A stretch of 57,387 bases of DNA. Source: Bacteroidota bacterium. GTDB taxonomy: Bacteria > Bacteroidota > Bacteroidia > Bacteroidales > Dysgonomonadaceae. The DNA lies in contig JAEWQF010000064.1 in assembly GCA_023399295.1 (NCBI GenBank), positions 1 to 57,387 of the forward strand. Direction: 5' to 3'. The position numbers and the translations under genes are program-made. Below are positions 36,017 to 44,719 of this stretch, in pieces. A model generated the notes under the pieces. That model saw nothing but the letters and a program-made list of their open reading frames with translations, ran no database searches and had not been told where the DNA came from. How positions within the stretch are numbered: the first letter of the stretch is position 1; the number at the start of each line of letters is the position of its first letter.

Positions 36017-36661
36017 ATGAAAGATCGCTTTTCCATATTCATCGGTTTGATTGCGCTGTTGATGCCTCTTCATAGCATGGGACAGGATTATTATGCCACC
36101 AACGTCAATCCGGAAAACAATGAACCCCTATCCACGATTTTCCTGATGCCAAATGTATATCCGGCGGTGATCATCGATGGCGATACAGTGGCCTGCATGT
36201 GGCTGACCGATTTCATCAAATACTCACCCATACGTTTTCGCAGCAACAAAGACAAGACCGCCTATACCAGGCTTGTTCGGGATGTAAAAAAAACACTCCC
36301 TTATGCCAAACAGATTGCCGGTATCATCACCGAGACCTATGAATACATGGAGACGCTACCCGACGACAAATCACGACAGAAGCATCTCAACCAGATGGAG
36401 AAATACCTGATGGATGAATACACGCCAAAAATGAAGAAATTGACGCGCTCGCAGGGGCAACTGCTGATGAAGCTGGTGGACCGGGAGACCAACTCCTCCT
36501 CATACCACATCATCGATGCCTTCATGGGCAGTTTCAAGGCGTGGACCTACAACATCTTTGCCGGACTGTTCGGCAACAGCCTCAAGACCCGTTACAATCC
36601 CTACGGGGAAGACCGTGTAACCGAGCGGGTTTGCGTCATGGTGGAACAGGGGAGCATCTGA
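36017..36661 (+). CDS. DUF4294 domain secreted protein
   Basis: A 214-residue protein of the Bacteroidota-specific DUF4294 family. The signal peptide (MKDRFSIFIGLIALLMPLHSMGQ) is followed by YPAVIIDGDTVACMWLTDF and a helical region with RLVRDVKKTLPYAKQIAGIITETYEYM, the most conserved stretch. The C-terminus ends YNPYGEDRVTERV. A periplasmic or envelope location is expected. The function is unknown, and neighbours give no clue. Confidence 0.85.
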   Translation: MKDRFSIFIGLIALLMPLHSMGQDYYATNVNPENNEPLSTIFLMPNVYPAVIIDGDTVACMWLTDFIKYSPIRFRSNKDKTAYTRLVRDVKKTLPYAKQIAGIITETYEYMETLPDDKSRQKHLNQMEKYLMDEYTPKMKKLTRSQGQLLMKLVDRETNSSSYHIIDAFMGSFKAWTYNIFAGLFGNSLKTRYNPYGEDRVTERVCVMVEQGSI

Positions 36662-36750
36662 CCTGTATTTTGACGGTGGTGGTGTAGCCACCTGGGGTAT
36701 CCTTGTTGCTAAATTCAATTCTCTTAAGCTGAAATCCTGAATAAATTGCC

Positions 36751-36758
36751 TATCTTTG
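36751..36758 (+). promoter_or_regulatory. Probable -7 element for the SulP gene
   Basis: TATCTTTG, 20 bases before the ATG at 36779; it excludes an in-frame TTG at 36746 as start. Confidence 0.6.
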
Positions 36759-36778
36759 CAGCGATTTATCATTGGGTT

Positions 36779-38503
36779 ATGCAATTAAATTTTCTGACTG
36801 ATTTTCAACCCACCCTCTTTCAAACCCTGAAGCACTACAACAGGGAAAAGTTTATGGCCGATCTGATGTCTGGCCTGATTGTGGGTGTGGTGGCCCTTCC
36901 ACTTGCCATCGCCTTTGGTATTGCCTCGGGTGTGACACCTGAAAAAGGGATCTATACGGCAATCATCGCCGGATTCATCATCTCATTCCTGGGTGGCAGC
37001 ACCGTGCAGATCGGCGGCCCCACCGGTGCATTTATCGTGATCGTCTACGGCATCGTGGAGCAGTATGGCATACAAGGTCTTGCCATTGCGACGGTGCTTG
37101 CCGGGGTGATGTTGCTGCTGATGGGCGCCCTCAAACTGGGTAGTGTGATCAAATTTATCCCCTACCCCATCATTGTGGGTTTCACCAGCGGTATCGCCCT
37201 CACCATCTTTTCCACACAGATCAAGGATCTCTTCGGTCTCTCCACGCCCAAGCTACCCTCCGGCTTTCTGGAGAAGTGGGCCATTTACTTCCACCATTTC
37301 AACACGACCCATCTCTGGACACTGTTGATCGGAGTGGCCAGCATCGCCATCATCCTGCTCACACCGAAGATTTCGAAAAGAATCCCCGGGTCGCTGATCG
37401 CCATCATCGTCATGACTGTGGCAGCCTGGCTGATGAAAATCTATGGCAACATCCAGATTGAAACAATTGGCGACCGGTTTGTGATCCACAACCAGCTGCC
37501 TGCAGTGGAACAGATAGCGCTCAACCTGGAGAGTATCCGCCGGCTCTTTCCCGCCGCTTTCACCATCGCAATGCTGGGTGCCATCGAATCACTTCTCTCA
37601 GCCACTGTGGCCGATGGGGTGACCGGCAAAAAACACAACTCCAACATGGAGCTGGTGGCCCAGGGGGCTGCCAACATCATCGCCCCCTTCTTCGGAGGAA
37701 TCCCTGCCACGGGTGCCATTGCCCGCACCATGACCAACATCAACAACGGGGGACGCACACCGGTGGCAGGCATCATTCATGCCGTTGTATTGTTGCTGAT
37801 CGTGTTGTTTCTGGGAGACCTGACAAAACATATCCCAATGGCCTGTCTGGCAGGCGTGCTGGTGGTGGTGGCCTACAACATGAGCGAGTGGCGCACCTTC
37901 CGCTCATTGATGAAACAGTCGCGATCAACCATGGCCATCCTGCTCACCACCTTCCTGCTGACAGTGATCTTCGACCTCACCATCGCCATCGAAGTGGGAT
38001 TGTTGCTGGCGGTCTTCGCCTTCCTGAAGCGCACCAACGAAAGCACGCAGATTCGGCACACCACGGGTAAGATCGACATCAACAAAGAGATGGAATCACA
38101 CGAAGCTGACCGTGAAGAGGAAGTGCTCTACCTGCCCGAAGACACCGAGGTCTATGAGATTGATGGTCCCTTCTTCTTCGGCGTGGCCAACAAGTTCGAC
38201 GAATTGATGCGTGAGATCGGCAGCCACCACCGGATACGCATCATCCGGATGCGCAAGGTGCCCTTTATCGATGCAACCGGCTTGAACAACCTGGAGACGC
38301 TTTGCCGCAACTCCCGCAAGGAAAAGATACAGGTCATCCTTTCGGGTGTCAGTGACACCCTTCGTGCAAACCTGTCAAAATCGCGGATACCGGAGATCGT
38401 GGGAGAAGAGAATATTTGTGCCAACATCCACCTGGCAGTGGAGCGGGCACGAGCGATCGCCAATGAACTGCCAGTGAAAGAGGTTCATCACCACCACAAA
38501 TGA
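36779..38503 (+). CDS. SulP family inorganic anion transporter
   Basis: A 574-residue secondary transporter of the SLC26/SulP family, for sulfate, bicarbonate or related anions. The membrane domain (about 25-420) carries LMSGLIVGVVALPLAIAFGIASG, the family signature near TM1, and GGPTGAFIVIVYGI. A STAS domain occupies about 445-560, with IDGPFFFGVANKFDEL and KVPFIDATGLNNLE. The protein ends in a natural histidine run, VHHHHK. Its TGA overlaps the ygiQ start (ATGA), so the two are translationally coupled. Substrate cannot be decided from sequence. Confidence 0.93.
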   Translation: MQLNFLTDFQPTLFQTLKHYNREKFMADLMSGLIVGVVALPLAIAFGIASGVTPEKGIYTAIIAGFIISFLGGSTVQIGGPTGAFIVIVYGIVEQYGIQGLAIATVLAGVMLLLMGALKLGSVIKFIPYPIIVGFTSGIALTIFSTQIKDLFGLSTPKLPSGFLEKWAIYFHHFNTTHLWTLLIGVASIAIILLTPKISKRIPGSLIAIIVMTVAAWLMKIYGNIQIETIGDRFVIHNQLPAVEQIALNLESIRRLFPAAFTIAMLGAIESLLSATVADGVTGKKHNSNMELVAQGAANIIAPFFGGIPATGAIARTMTNINNGGRTPVAGIIHAVVLLLIVLFLGDLTKHIPMACLAGVLVVVAYNMSEWRTFRSLMKQSRSTMAILLTTFLLTVIFDLTIAIEVGLLLAVFAFLKRTNESTQIRHTTGKIDINKEMESHEADREEEVLYLPEDTEVYEIDGPFFFGVANKFDELMREIGSHHRIRIIRMRKVPFIDATGLNNLETLCRNSRKEKIQVILSGVSDTLRANLSKSRIPEIVGEENICANIHLAVERARAIANELPVKEVHHHHK

Positions 38504-40338
38504 AGCGAGAGAACACACAGCAGCTGACCGACTGGTTGCCCACCACCAGGAAGGAGATGCTCCTGCGCGGATGGGAGGAGGCTGACGTGATTCTTTTTTC
38601 GGGTGATGCTTATGTGGATCACCCCTCCTTTGGCACCGCCGTGATTGGAAGGCTGCTGGAAAGTGAAGGGCTACGGGTGGCTATCGTGCCACAACCAAAC
38701 TGGCGTGACGACCTGCGCGACTTCAAGAAGCTGGGACAACCCCGCCTATTTTTTGCCGTGACAGCCGGTGTGATGGACTCGATGATCAACCACTACACCG
38801 CCAACAAACGTCTCCGCTCCAACGATGCCTACACCCCCGACGGACGCTGCGACATGCGTCCCGATCGGGCAGTGACGGTCTACACACGCATCCTGAAAGA
38901 ACTCTTTCCGGGTGTGCCGGTGGTGCTGGGTGGTGTGGAAGCCTCCCTAAGAAGAGTGACCCACTACGACTATTGGGATGACAGACTGCTAAAACCAATC
39001 CTGGCCGACACCGGAGCCGAGATGTTGGTTTATGGAATGGGTGAACAACCGCTTCGGCAATTGATTGCGGAGCTGAAGAAGGGAAAGAAGATGGATGAAA
39101 TCCACGACATCCCCCAAACAGCATACCTCTGTCCAACGACAGCGATCCCCCCCAACCCCTTCAACGAGGAGGTGCAGCTCTCCTCTTATGAGGAGTGCCT
39201 GAGGGAGAAGATGAGCCAGGCCCGTAACTTCCGGGTGGTGGAGGAACAGTCGAACCGTCTCCATGCTGCCCGCATCCTGCAGGAGGTGGCAGATCAGACG
39301 CTTGTGGTGAACCCTTCCTTTCCACCCATGAGCGAAACAGAAATTGACGTCAGTTACGAACTCCCCTACACCCGTCTGCCTCATCCCAAATACCGGGAGA
39401 AGCTGATCCCTGCCTACGAGATGATCAAGTTCTCGGTGAACCTTCATCGTGGCTGCTTTGGAGGCTGCGCCTTTTGCACCATCTCGGCTCATCAGGGCAA
39501 ATTTATAGCTTCACGTTCCAAGCATTCCATTCTGGAAGAGGTGAAAAAGATCACCCAAATGCCCGGTTTCAAAGGATACATCAGTGACCTGGGCGGTCCT
39601 TCGGCCAATATGTACCGCATGCAGGGTAAAGATCTTACCATTTGCGAACAATGTAAACGTCCCTCCTGCATCTTCCCGAAGGTATGCTTCAACCTCAATA
39701 CGGACCATGCTCCCCTCTTGGACATCTACCGTTCTGTTGATGCCATCCCGGGAGTGAAGAAATCGTTTATCGGCAGTGGCATTCGCTACGACATGTTGCT
39801 CCATGAGAGCCCTGATGGGGCTACCAACCACGCCGCACAAAGTTACCTGCGGGAGGTGATCACCCACCATGTATCAGGGCGACTGAAGGTTGCACCGGAA
39901 CATACCTCCGATGCCACGTTGTCGCTCATGCGCAAACCCTCCTTCGACCTCTTTTACCGGTTCAAGGCAATCTTTGACGAGCTGAACCGCAAAGAGGGAC
40001 TCAACCAACAGCTTATTCCCTATTTCATCTCTTCCCATCCGGGATGCAGCGAAGAGGATATGGCCGAGCTGGCCGCAATCACCAAGAACCTGCATTTCAA
40101 ACTGGAACAGGTACAGGACTTCACCCCCTCACCCATGACGCTGGCTACCGAGATCTATTACACCGGCTACCACCCCTACACACTCAAACCAGTCTACACA
40201 GCCCGAACGAAAGAGGAGAAAAATGGACAGCGACAGTTCTTTTTCTGGCACGATCCCAAAAACAGGCAACAGATCATCCGGAGCTTACACAAACTTCATC
40301 GAAGGGATCTGATCAACAAGCTCTACCCGAACGGATAA
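38500..40338 (+). CDS. YgiQ family radical SAM protein
   Basis: A 612-residue radical S-adenosylmethionine protein of the YgiQ/UPF0313 family. The [4Fe-4S] motif C-x3-C-x2-C is in HRGCFGGCAFCTIS near residue 320. An N-terminal cobalamin-binding-like domain (about 15-200, with VVLGGVEASLRRVTHYDYW) and a C-terminal segment with CKRPSC and VCFNLNTDH are family features. The reaction is unknown. It overlaps the upstream SulP gene by 4 bases. Confidence 0.92.
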   Translation: MKRENTQQLTDWLPTTRKEMLLRGWEEADVILFSGDAYVDHPSFGTAVIGRLLESEGLRVAIVPQPNWRDDLRDFKKLGQPRLFFAVTAGVMDSMINHYTANKRLRSNDAYTPDGRCDMRPDRAVTVYTRILKELFPGVPVVLGGVEASLRRVTHYDYWDDRLLKPILADTGAEMLVYGMGEQPLRQLIAELKKGKKMDEIHDIPQTAYLCPTTAIPPNPFNEEVQLSSYEECLREKMSQARNFRVVEEQSNRLHAARILQEVADQTLVVNPSFPPMSETEIDVSYELPYTRLPHPKYREKLIPAYEMIKFSVNLHRGCFGGCAFCTISAHQGKFIASRSKHSILEEVKKITQMPGFKGYISDLGGPSANMYRMQGKDLTICEQCKRPSCIFPKVCFNLNTDHAPLLDIYRSVDAIPGVKKSFIGSGIRYDMLLHESPDGATNHAAQSYLREVITHHVSGRLKVAPEHTSDATLSLMRKPSFDLFYRFKAIFDELNRKEGLNQQLIPYFISSHPGCSEEDMAELAAITKNLHFKLEQVQDFTPSPMTLATEIYYTGYHPYTLKPVYTARTKEEKNGQRQFFFWHDPKNRQQIIRSLHKLHRRDLINKLYPNG

Positions 40339-40492
40339 ACCTGACCTGGACAAAGGCTACACTTGCGTTGGGGGAGCTGATTGAATAATTGACGCGGTTA
40401 ATCTTTGTTAATTATTCCCTTTTTTTTAATGCCTTGTGCAGCGTTTTTGTCATTCATGCATCTATCAGGTAGCATTCAGCAAGTGATATCAT

Positions 40493-41227
40493 ATGAAGAA
40501 AACGCTCTTGACATTTGTTTTGGTGTCGGCCGGAATTATTCTGGGTATGGTTTCATGCGACGAGAATACACACTCACTGGGTAGTTTTGGCATTGACATC
40601 GCCACCGTGATACCTGAGGGAGACAACGCATACTCGTTGCAGCTCGACAATGGCAAACGGTTATGGCCTTCAGCCAGTGCGGTACGCTACAATCCCACCT
40701 ACAACCAGAGGGTCTTTCTCAATTATACCATCCTGTCGGATGCACAAAGCGGATACGATCATTTCATCAAGGTGAATGACATCTGGAACATCCTTACCAA
40801 AGATGCGATTGATCTGACTGCTGAAAATGCCGACAGCATCGGCAACGACCCGGTGAAGACGAATGCTGTGTGGGTGGGAGATGACTACCTCAATGTGTCG
40901 TTCATGTTCAATTACGGGGGTGTCAGGCCACACGCCATCAACCTGGTGTACAACACCCTCAGGTCAGCATCAACGGAAGAGGCCATCGACCTGGAATTTC
41001 GCCACAACGCCTACCAGAGCAACCAGTCAAAACTCTATGAAGGGTTTGTCTGTTTTGACCTGAAACCGTTGCGACGCAACGACACTGATTCGGTAAAGCT
41101 CTCTGTCAAAGTGAACGACTGGGAGGGAGACATCACATATGATCTGGTCTACAGATACGACCAAGCTTCGGTCAACATACGCACCGAGATGCCGATACCT
41201 GTGATCTCATCAAATGAATACTATTGA
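40493..41227 (+). CDS. NigD-like lipoprotein
   Basis: A 244-residue predicted lipoprotein of the NigD family, found almost only in Bacteroidota. The signal peptide MKKTLLTFVLVSAGIILGM ends at the lipobox VSCDE; acidic residues at +2/+3 after the cysteine recall the surface-export signal of this phylum, so the protein may be on the cell surface (inference). An N-terminal OB-like domain (YSLQLDNGKRLWPSAS) and a C-terminal beta-sandwich follow. NigD was named from a bacteriocin-linked locus, but most members, including this one, have no such context. Confidence 0.85.
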   Translation: MKKTLLTFVLVSAGIILGMVSCDENTHSLGSFGIDIATVIPEGDNAYSLQLDNGKRLWPSASAVRYNPTYNQRVFLNYTILSDAQSGYDHFIKVNDIWNILTKDAIDLTAENADSIGNDPVKTNAVWVGDDYLNVSFMFNYGGVRPHAINLVYNTLRSASTEEAIDLEFRHNAYQSNQSKLYEGFVCFDLKPLRRNDTDSVKLSVKVNDWEGDITYDLVYRYDQASVNIRTEMPIPVISSNEYY

Positions 41228-41286
41228 TATAAAGAAAACCACATGGCAATAGTTCTATTTCTTATATGACTTTTTGATTTTCCAAT

Positions 41287-41339
41287 AACCGGCCGGACAC
41301 TGTGAAGCGTCCGGCCGGTTGCCTTCAGTAGAACCGGCC
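41287..41339. promoter_or_regulatory. Competing GC-rich hairpins between nigD and the fucose regulator
   Basis: AACCGGCCGGAC (41287-41298) and GTCCGGCCGGTT (41309-41320) form a perfect 12-bp stem around 10 bases. The right arm can instead pair over 8 bp with AACCGGCC at 41332-41339. No U-tract follows either hairpin, so this is not a standard terminator. Confidence 0.6.
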
Positions 41340-41440
41340 CCTCATCCGCAATGTCTGCGCAGGAAATGGCGTAACATGTTGCAAAACATATCGATTTATT
41401 TTTTTTAGAGTCCATTTGGTTCTATTTTTACACCCAGGAA

Positions 41441-41460
41441 AGCACAGTACAGCACAGTAC
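41441..41460 (+). repeat. Tandem 10-mer before the GntR gene, possible operator
   Basis: AGCACAGTAC occurs twice in direct succession, 14 bases before the regulator start codon. Helical-turn spacing (10 bases) would suit a regulator binding two sites on one face; operator function is inferred. Confidence 0.45.
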
Positions 41461-41473
41461 GCTCAATGCAGGA

Positions 41474-42460
41474 ATGATGCATCTTCAATTCACCAACAGA
41501 AACTCAAAAGTCCAACAGCTGATCGAATACATTCAGCGGTTGATTGCGGCCCGTGAACTGGGCTATGGTGACAAACTACCCTCCATCAATCAGCTGAGCA
41601 AGGAGTTTGGGATCTCCCGCGACACTGTATTCAAGGCTTTCACAGACCTCAAAAGCCGGGGCATCATTGAATCGGTTCATGGAAAGAACTACCATGTCTC
41701 CTCCTTGAACCGGAACATTTTGTTGTTACTGGACGAGTACACTCCTTTCAAGGAGATTCTCTACAACACCTTGCGTGCCAAATTGCCCACCTACTACCAC
41801 ATCGACCTTTGGTTTCACCAGTACAACGAGCAATTCTTCAACCATGTCATCGACAATGCAGCCGGCATGTACAGCCATTACCTTGTGATGAACTATCACA
41901 ATGAGCAACTCGCCGACTCACTGGCAAGGCTCGACAAGAAACGACTGTTGCTCCTCGATTTCGGCAGGTTCGACAAGAACAGTTTCTCCTACATCTGTCA
42001 GGATTTCGACGATGCCCTTTACGCTGCACTGGATGGCATCAAAGAACAACTGCGCAGCTATCGGAAGCTCTATTTTGTGTTTCATAAAACCCTCAAGCAT
42101 CCCGCCAGCAGCAAGCACGCCTTCAGCAAGTTTTGCATCGACAACGATTTTGCGTTTGAGATCGTGGAGGAGGTGCACAAGGTGAGCAGCATCACCCCCG
42201 GCTCTTTCTACCTGGTGATCAAACAGGCGGATATTGTTGCACTGGTCAGACAAGGCAGAAAGGAGCAGCTTCAGATGCAGCGGGATTACGGTTTGTTGGC
42301 TTACAACGAGAACCCATTTTACGAAGTGATTGATGCCGGCATCTCAAGCATCAGCATCGACTGGATGCAAATGGGTGAGCTGGCCTCGTCGTTTGTCACC
42401 TCGGGCAGGCCGGTGCAGACCTACCTGCCAACAACCATTACAGTACGAAATTCATTTTAA
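41474..42460 (+). CDS. GntR-family transcriptional regulator of the fucose locus
   Basis: A 328-residue regulator. The N-terminal GntR winged helix (about 10-78) has IQRLIAARELGYGDKLPSINQLSKEF and ISRDTVFKAFTDLKSRGIIES. The C-terminal domain (about 80-328) is a LacI/periplasmic-binding-like sensor with VIDAGISSISIDWMQMGELAS. This architecture matches FucR-type repressors of Bacteroides fucose operons, and it stands 26 bases before fucI, so L-fucose or an intermediate is the likely ligand. A tandem 10-mer just upstream may be its operator. Start at 41474 (ATG ATG). Confidence 0.85.
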   Translation: MMHLQFTNRNSKVQQLIEYIQRLIAARELGYGDKLPSINQLSKEFGISRDTVFKAFTDLKSRGIIESVHGKNYHVSSLNRNILLLLDEYTPFKEILYNTLRAKLPTYYHIDLWFHQYNEQFFNHVIDNAAGMYSHYLVMNYHNEQLADSLARLDKKRLLLLDFGRFDKNSFSYICQDFDDALYAALDGIKEQLRSYRKLYFVFHKTLKHPASSKHAFSKFCIDNDFAFEIVEEVHKVSSITPGSFYLVIKQADIVALVRQGRKEQLQMQRDYGLLAYNENPFYEVIDAGISSISIDWMQMGELASSFVTSGRPVQTYLPTTITVRNSF

Positions 42461-42486
42461 CAGAAAAAAAATAAAAAATTTCCGAC

Positions 42487-44256
42487 ATGAAAAAATACCC
42501 CAAGATTGGCATTCGTCCCGTGATTGACGGGCGACAGGGAGGCGTGAGAGAGAGTCTTGAAGAAAAGACGATGAACCTGGCCAGAGCTGTGGCAGAGTTG
42601 ATCAGTAGCCACCTGAAGAATGGTGACGGCAGCCCGGTAGAGTGTGTGATTGCGGACAGCACCATCGGACGTGTGGGTGAGAGCGCCGCCTGTGCCGACA
42701 AGTTTGAACGCGAGGGGGTGGGCGCCACCATCACTGTGACCTCCTGCTGGTGTTACGGCACTGAGACCATGGACATGCATCCCCATCATCCCAAAGCGGT
42801 GTGGGGCTTCAACGGGACGGAGCGGCCCGGAGCGGTTTACCTGGCTGCTGTATTGGCAGCCCATGCGCAGAAGGGATTACCCGCCTTCGGCATCTATGGA
42901 CGTGACATCCAGGACATCAGCGACAACAGCATACCCACTGATGTGCAACACAAACTGCTTCTGTTTGCCCGTGCGGCACAGGCAGTGGCAACCATGCGGG
43001 GACGTTCTTACCTCTCCATCGGCAGTGTTTCAATGGGCATTGCCGGCTCGATGGTCAACCCCGACTTCTTCCAGGAGTACCTGGGGATGCGCACCGAGTC
43101 GGTCGACTCCACCGAGATCCTGCGCCGCATCGAGGAGCATATTTACGACCACGCTGAATATGAGAAAGCGATGGCCTGGACCGAAAAGTATTGCAAACCG
43201 AACGAGGGAGAGGATTTCAACAGTGCGCAAAAGCAGAAGTCACGCCAGGCAATGGATGCCGACTGGCAGTTTGTGGTGAAGATGACCCTGATCATCCGCG
43301 ACCTGATGACCGGCAATCCAAAGTTGCGGGAGATGGGCTTCATGGAGGAGGCCATCGGCCACAATGCCCTCGTGGCAGGATTTCAGGGACAGCGTCAGTG
43401 GACCGATTTCCGGCCCAACGGCGACTTCTCGGAAGCGATACTCAACAGCTCGTTCGACTGGAACGGCATCCGCGAAGCCTTTGTCGTGGCCACCGAAAAC
43501 GATGCCCTCAACGGGGTGTCAATGCTCTTCGGCCACCTGCTCACCAACACCGCACAGCTATTCTCCGATGTACGCACCTACTGGAGTCCCGATGCGGTGA
43601 AAAGGGTAACCGGCAAAGAGCTGACAGGCCGCGCTGCCAACGGCATCATTCACCTCATCAACTCCGGCTCCACCACCCTCGATGGTACCGGGAGGCAGCG
43701 TCGCAACGGCGAGCCGGCACTAAAGCCTCACTGGGAGATCACACCCGGCGAAGCTGATGCTTGTCTCTCGGCCACCACCTGGTATCCTGCCAACCGCGAC
43801 TACTTCCGCGGGGGTGGTTTCTCCTCCCACTTCCTGTCGGAAGGTGGCATGCCAGTCACCATGTCACGCTTGAACCTGGTGAAAGGTGTTGGTCCGGTGC
43901 TACAGATAGCTGAAGGATGGAGTGTGGAGATAGAACCCGAAGTGCACCACATACTGAATGAGCGTACCGACAAGAGCTGGCCCACCACCTGGTTTGTGCC
44001 CAGGCTCGGTGAGCAGCCTGCCTTCCGCGACGTCTACTCGGTGATGAACAACTGGGGAGCCAACCATGGTGCCATCAGCTACGGCCATATCGGCCAGCAG
44101 CTGATCACGCTGGCATCGATGCTACGCATCCCTGTCTGCATGCACAATGTGGATGACAATGAGCTGTTTCGGCCATCGGTATGGAACGCTTTCGGGATGG
44201 AGAAAGAGGGTGCTGATTACCGTGCCTGCGCCAATTTCGGACCCATTTACAAGTAA
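42487..44256 (+). CDS. fucI: L-fucose isomerase
   Basis: Converts L-fucose to L-fuculose (and D-arabinose to D-ribulose) with manganese. The 589 residues match the E. coli enzyme closely: metal ligands Glu337 in ATENDALNG and Asp361 in FSDVRTYW sit at the same positions, and the third ligand is His527 in NHGAISYGH. Other blocks are KIGIRPVIDGRQGGVRES at the start and GAVYLAAVLAAHAQKG. Second gene of the regulator-fucI-fucU-fucP-GH95 locus. Confidence 0.97.
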   Translation: MKKYPKIGIRPVIDGRQGGVRESLEEKTMNLARAVAELISSHLKNGDGSPVECVIADSTIGRVGESAACADKFEREGVGATITVTSCWCYGTETMDMHPHHPKAVWGFNGTERPGAVYLAAVLAAHAQKGLPAFGIYGRDIQDISDNSIPTDVQHKLLLFARAAQAVATMRGRSYLSIGSVSMGIAGSMVNPDFFQEYLGMRTESVDSTEILRRIEEHIYDHAEYEKAMAWTEKYCKPNEGEDFNSAQKQKSRQAMDADWQFVVKMTLIIRDLMTGNPKLREMGFMEEAIGHNALVAGFQGQRQWTDFRPNGDFSEAILNSSFDWNGIREAFVVATENDALNGVSMLFGHLLTNTAQLFSDVRTYWSPDAVKRVTGKELTGRAANGIIHLINSGSTTLDGTGRQRRNGEPALKPHWEITPGEADACLSATTWYPANRDYFRGGGFSSHFLSEGGMPVTMSRLNLVKGVGPVLQIAEGWSVEIEPEVHHILNERTDKSWPTTWFVPRLGEQPAFRDVYSVMNNWGANHGAISYGHIGQQLITLASMLRIPVCMHNVDDNELFRPSVWNAFGMEKEGADYRACANFGPIYK

Positions 44257-44284
44257 TCGTCGTACACTCAAGCCACCCTTTGTT

Positions 44285-44710
44285 ATGTTGAAACGAATTC
44301 CGAAAATACTCTCGCCCCAGCTGGTGAAAACGCTCATGGAGATGGGACATGGTGACGAGATCGTGATTGCCGACGCCAATTTCCCCTGTCACACCTGCTC
44401 TGCCAATGTGGTCAGGGCTGACGGTCTTTCAGGCAGTGATCTCCTGCGGGCGATCATGGAGCTCTTACCGCTCGACAGCTACAGTGAACAGCAGTTGTTC
44501 CTGATGGAGGTGGTGCCGGGTGATGCTTACAAACCGTTGATCTGGGAGGAGTACAATAAGATCCTGGATCAATCGGGTGAACCCCACGCAACCGGGTACC
44601 TCGATCGGTTTGGTTTCTATGAGAGAGCCCGTAAGGCCTATGCCGTTGTTGCGACGGGTGAGGAGGCCTTGTACGCCAACATCATCCTGAAGAAAGGTGT
44701 GATCAAATAA
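44285..44710 (+). CDS. fucU: L-fucose mutarotase (RbsD/FucU family)
   Basis: Interconverts alpha- and beta-L-fucose, feeding the anomer used by FucI. It has 141 residues, the FucU size. MGHGDEIVIADANFPCH contains the conserved histidine and aspartate, and FYERARKAYAVVATGE the catalytic tyrosine region. The frame runs upstream into fucI, but the family start is the ATG at 44285, 28 bases after fucI. Positioned between isomerase and permease. Confidence 0.95.
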   Translation: MLKRIPKILSPQLVKTLMEMGHGDEIVIADANFPCHTCSANVVRADGLSGSDLLRAIMELLPLDSYSEQQLFLMEVVPGDAYKPLIWEEYNKILDQSGEPHATGYLDRFGFYERARKAYAVVATGEEALYANIILKKGVIK

Positions 44711-44719
44711 CCTACAGCC

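Noticed and set aside
38484..38500. Histidine run at the SulP C-terminus as a cloning tag or contamination
   Set aside because: The codons run directly into the coupled ygiQ start and surrounding genomic sequence; it is a natural tail.
40493..41227. NigD-like protein as part of a bacteriocin system
   Set aside because: No bacteriocin, immunity or export genes adjoin; the family is broadly distributed and the name comes from one locus.
41441..41460. Tandem repeat as a CRISPR remnant
   Set aside because: The unit is only 10 bases with no spacer, and no cas genes are in the window.
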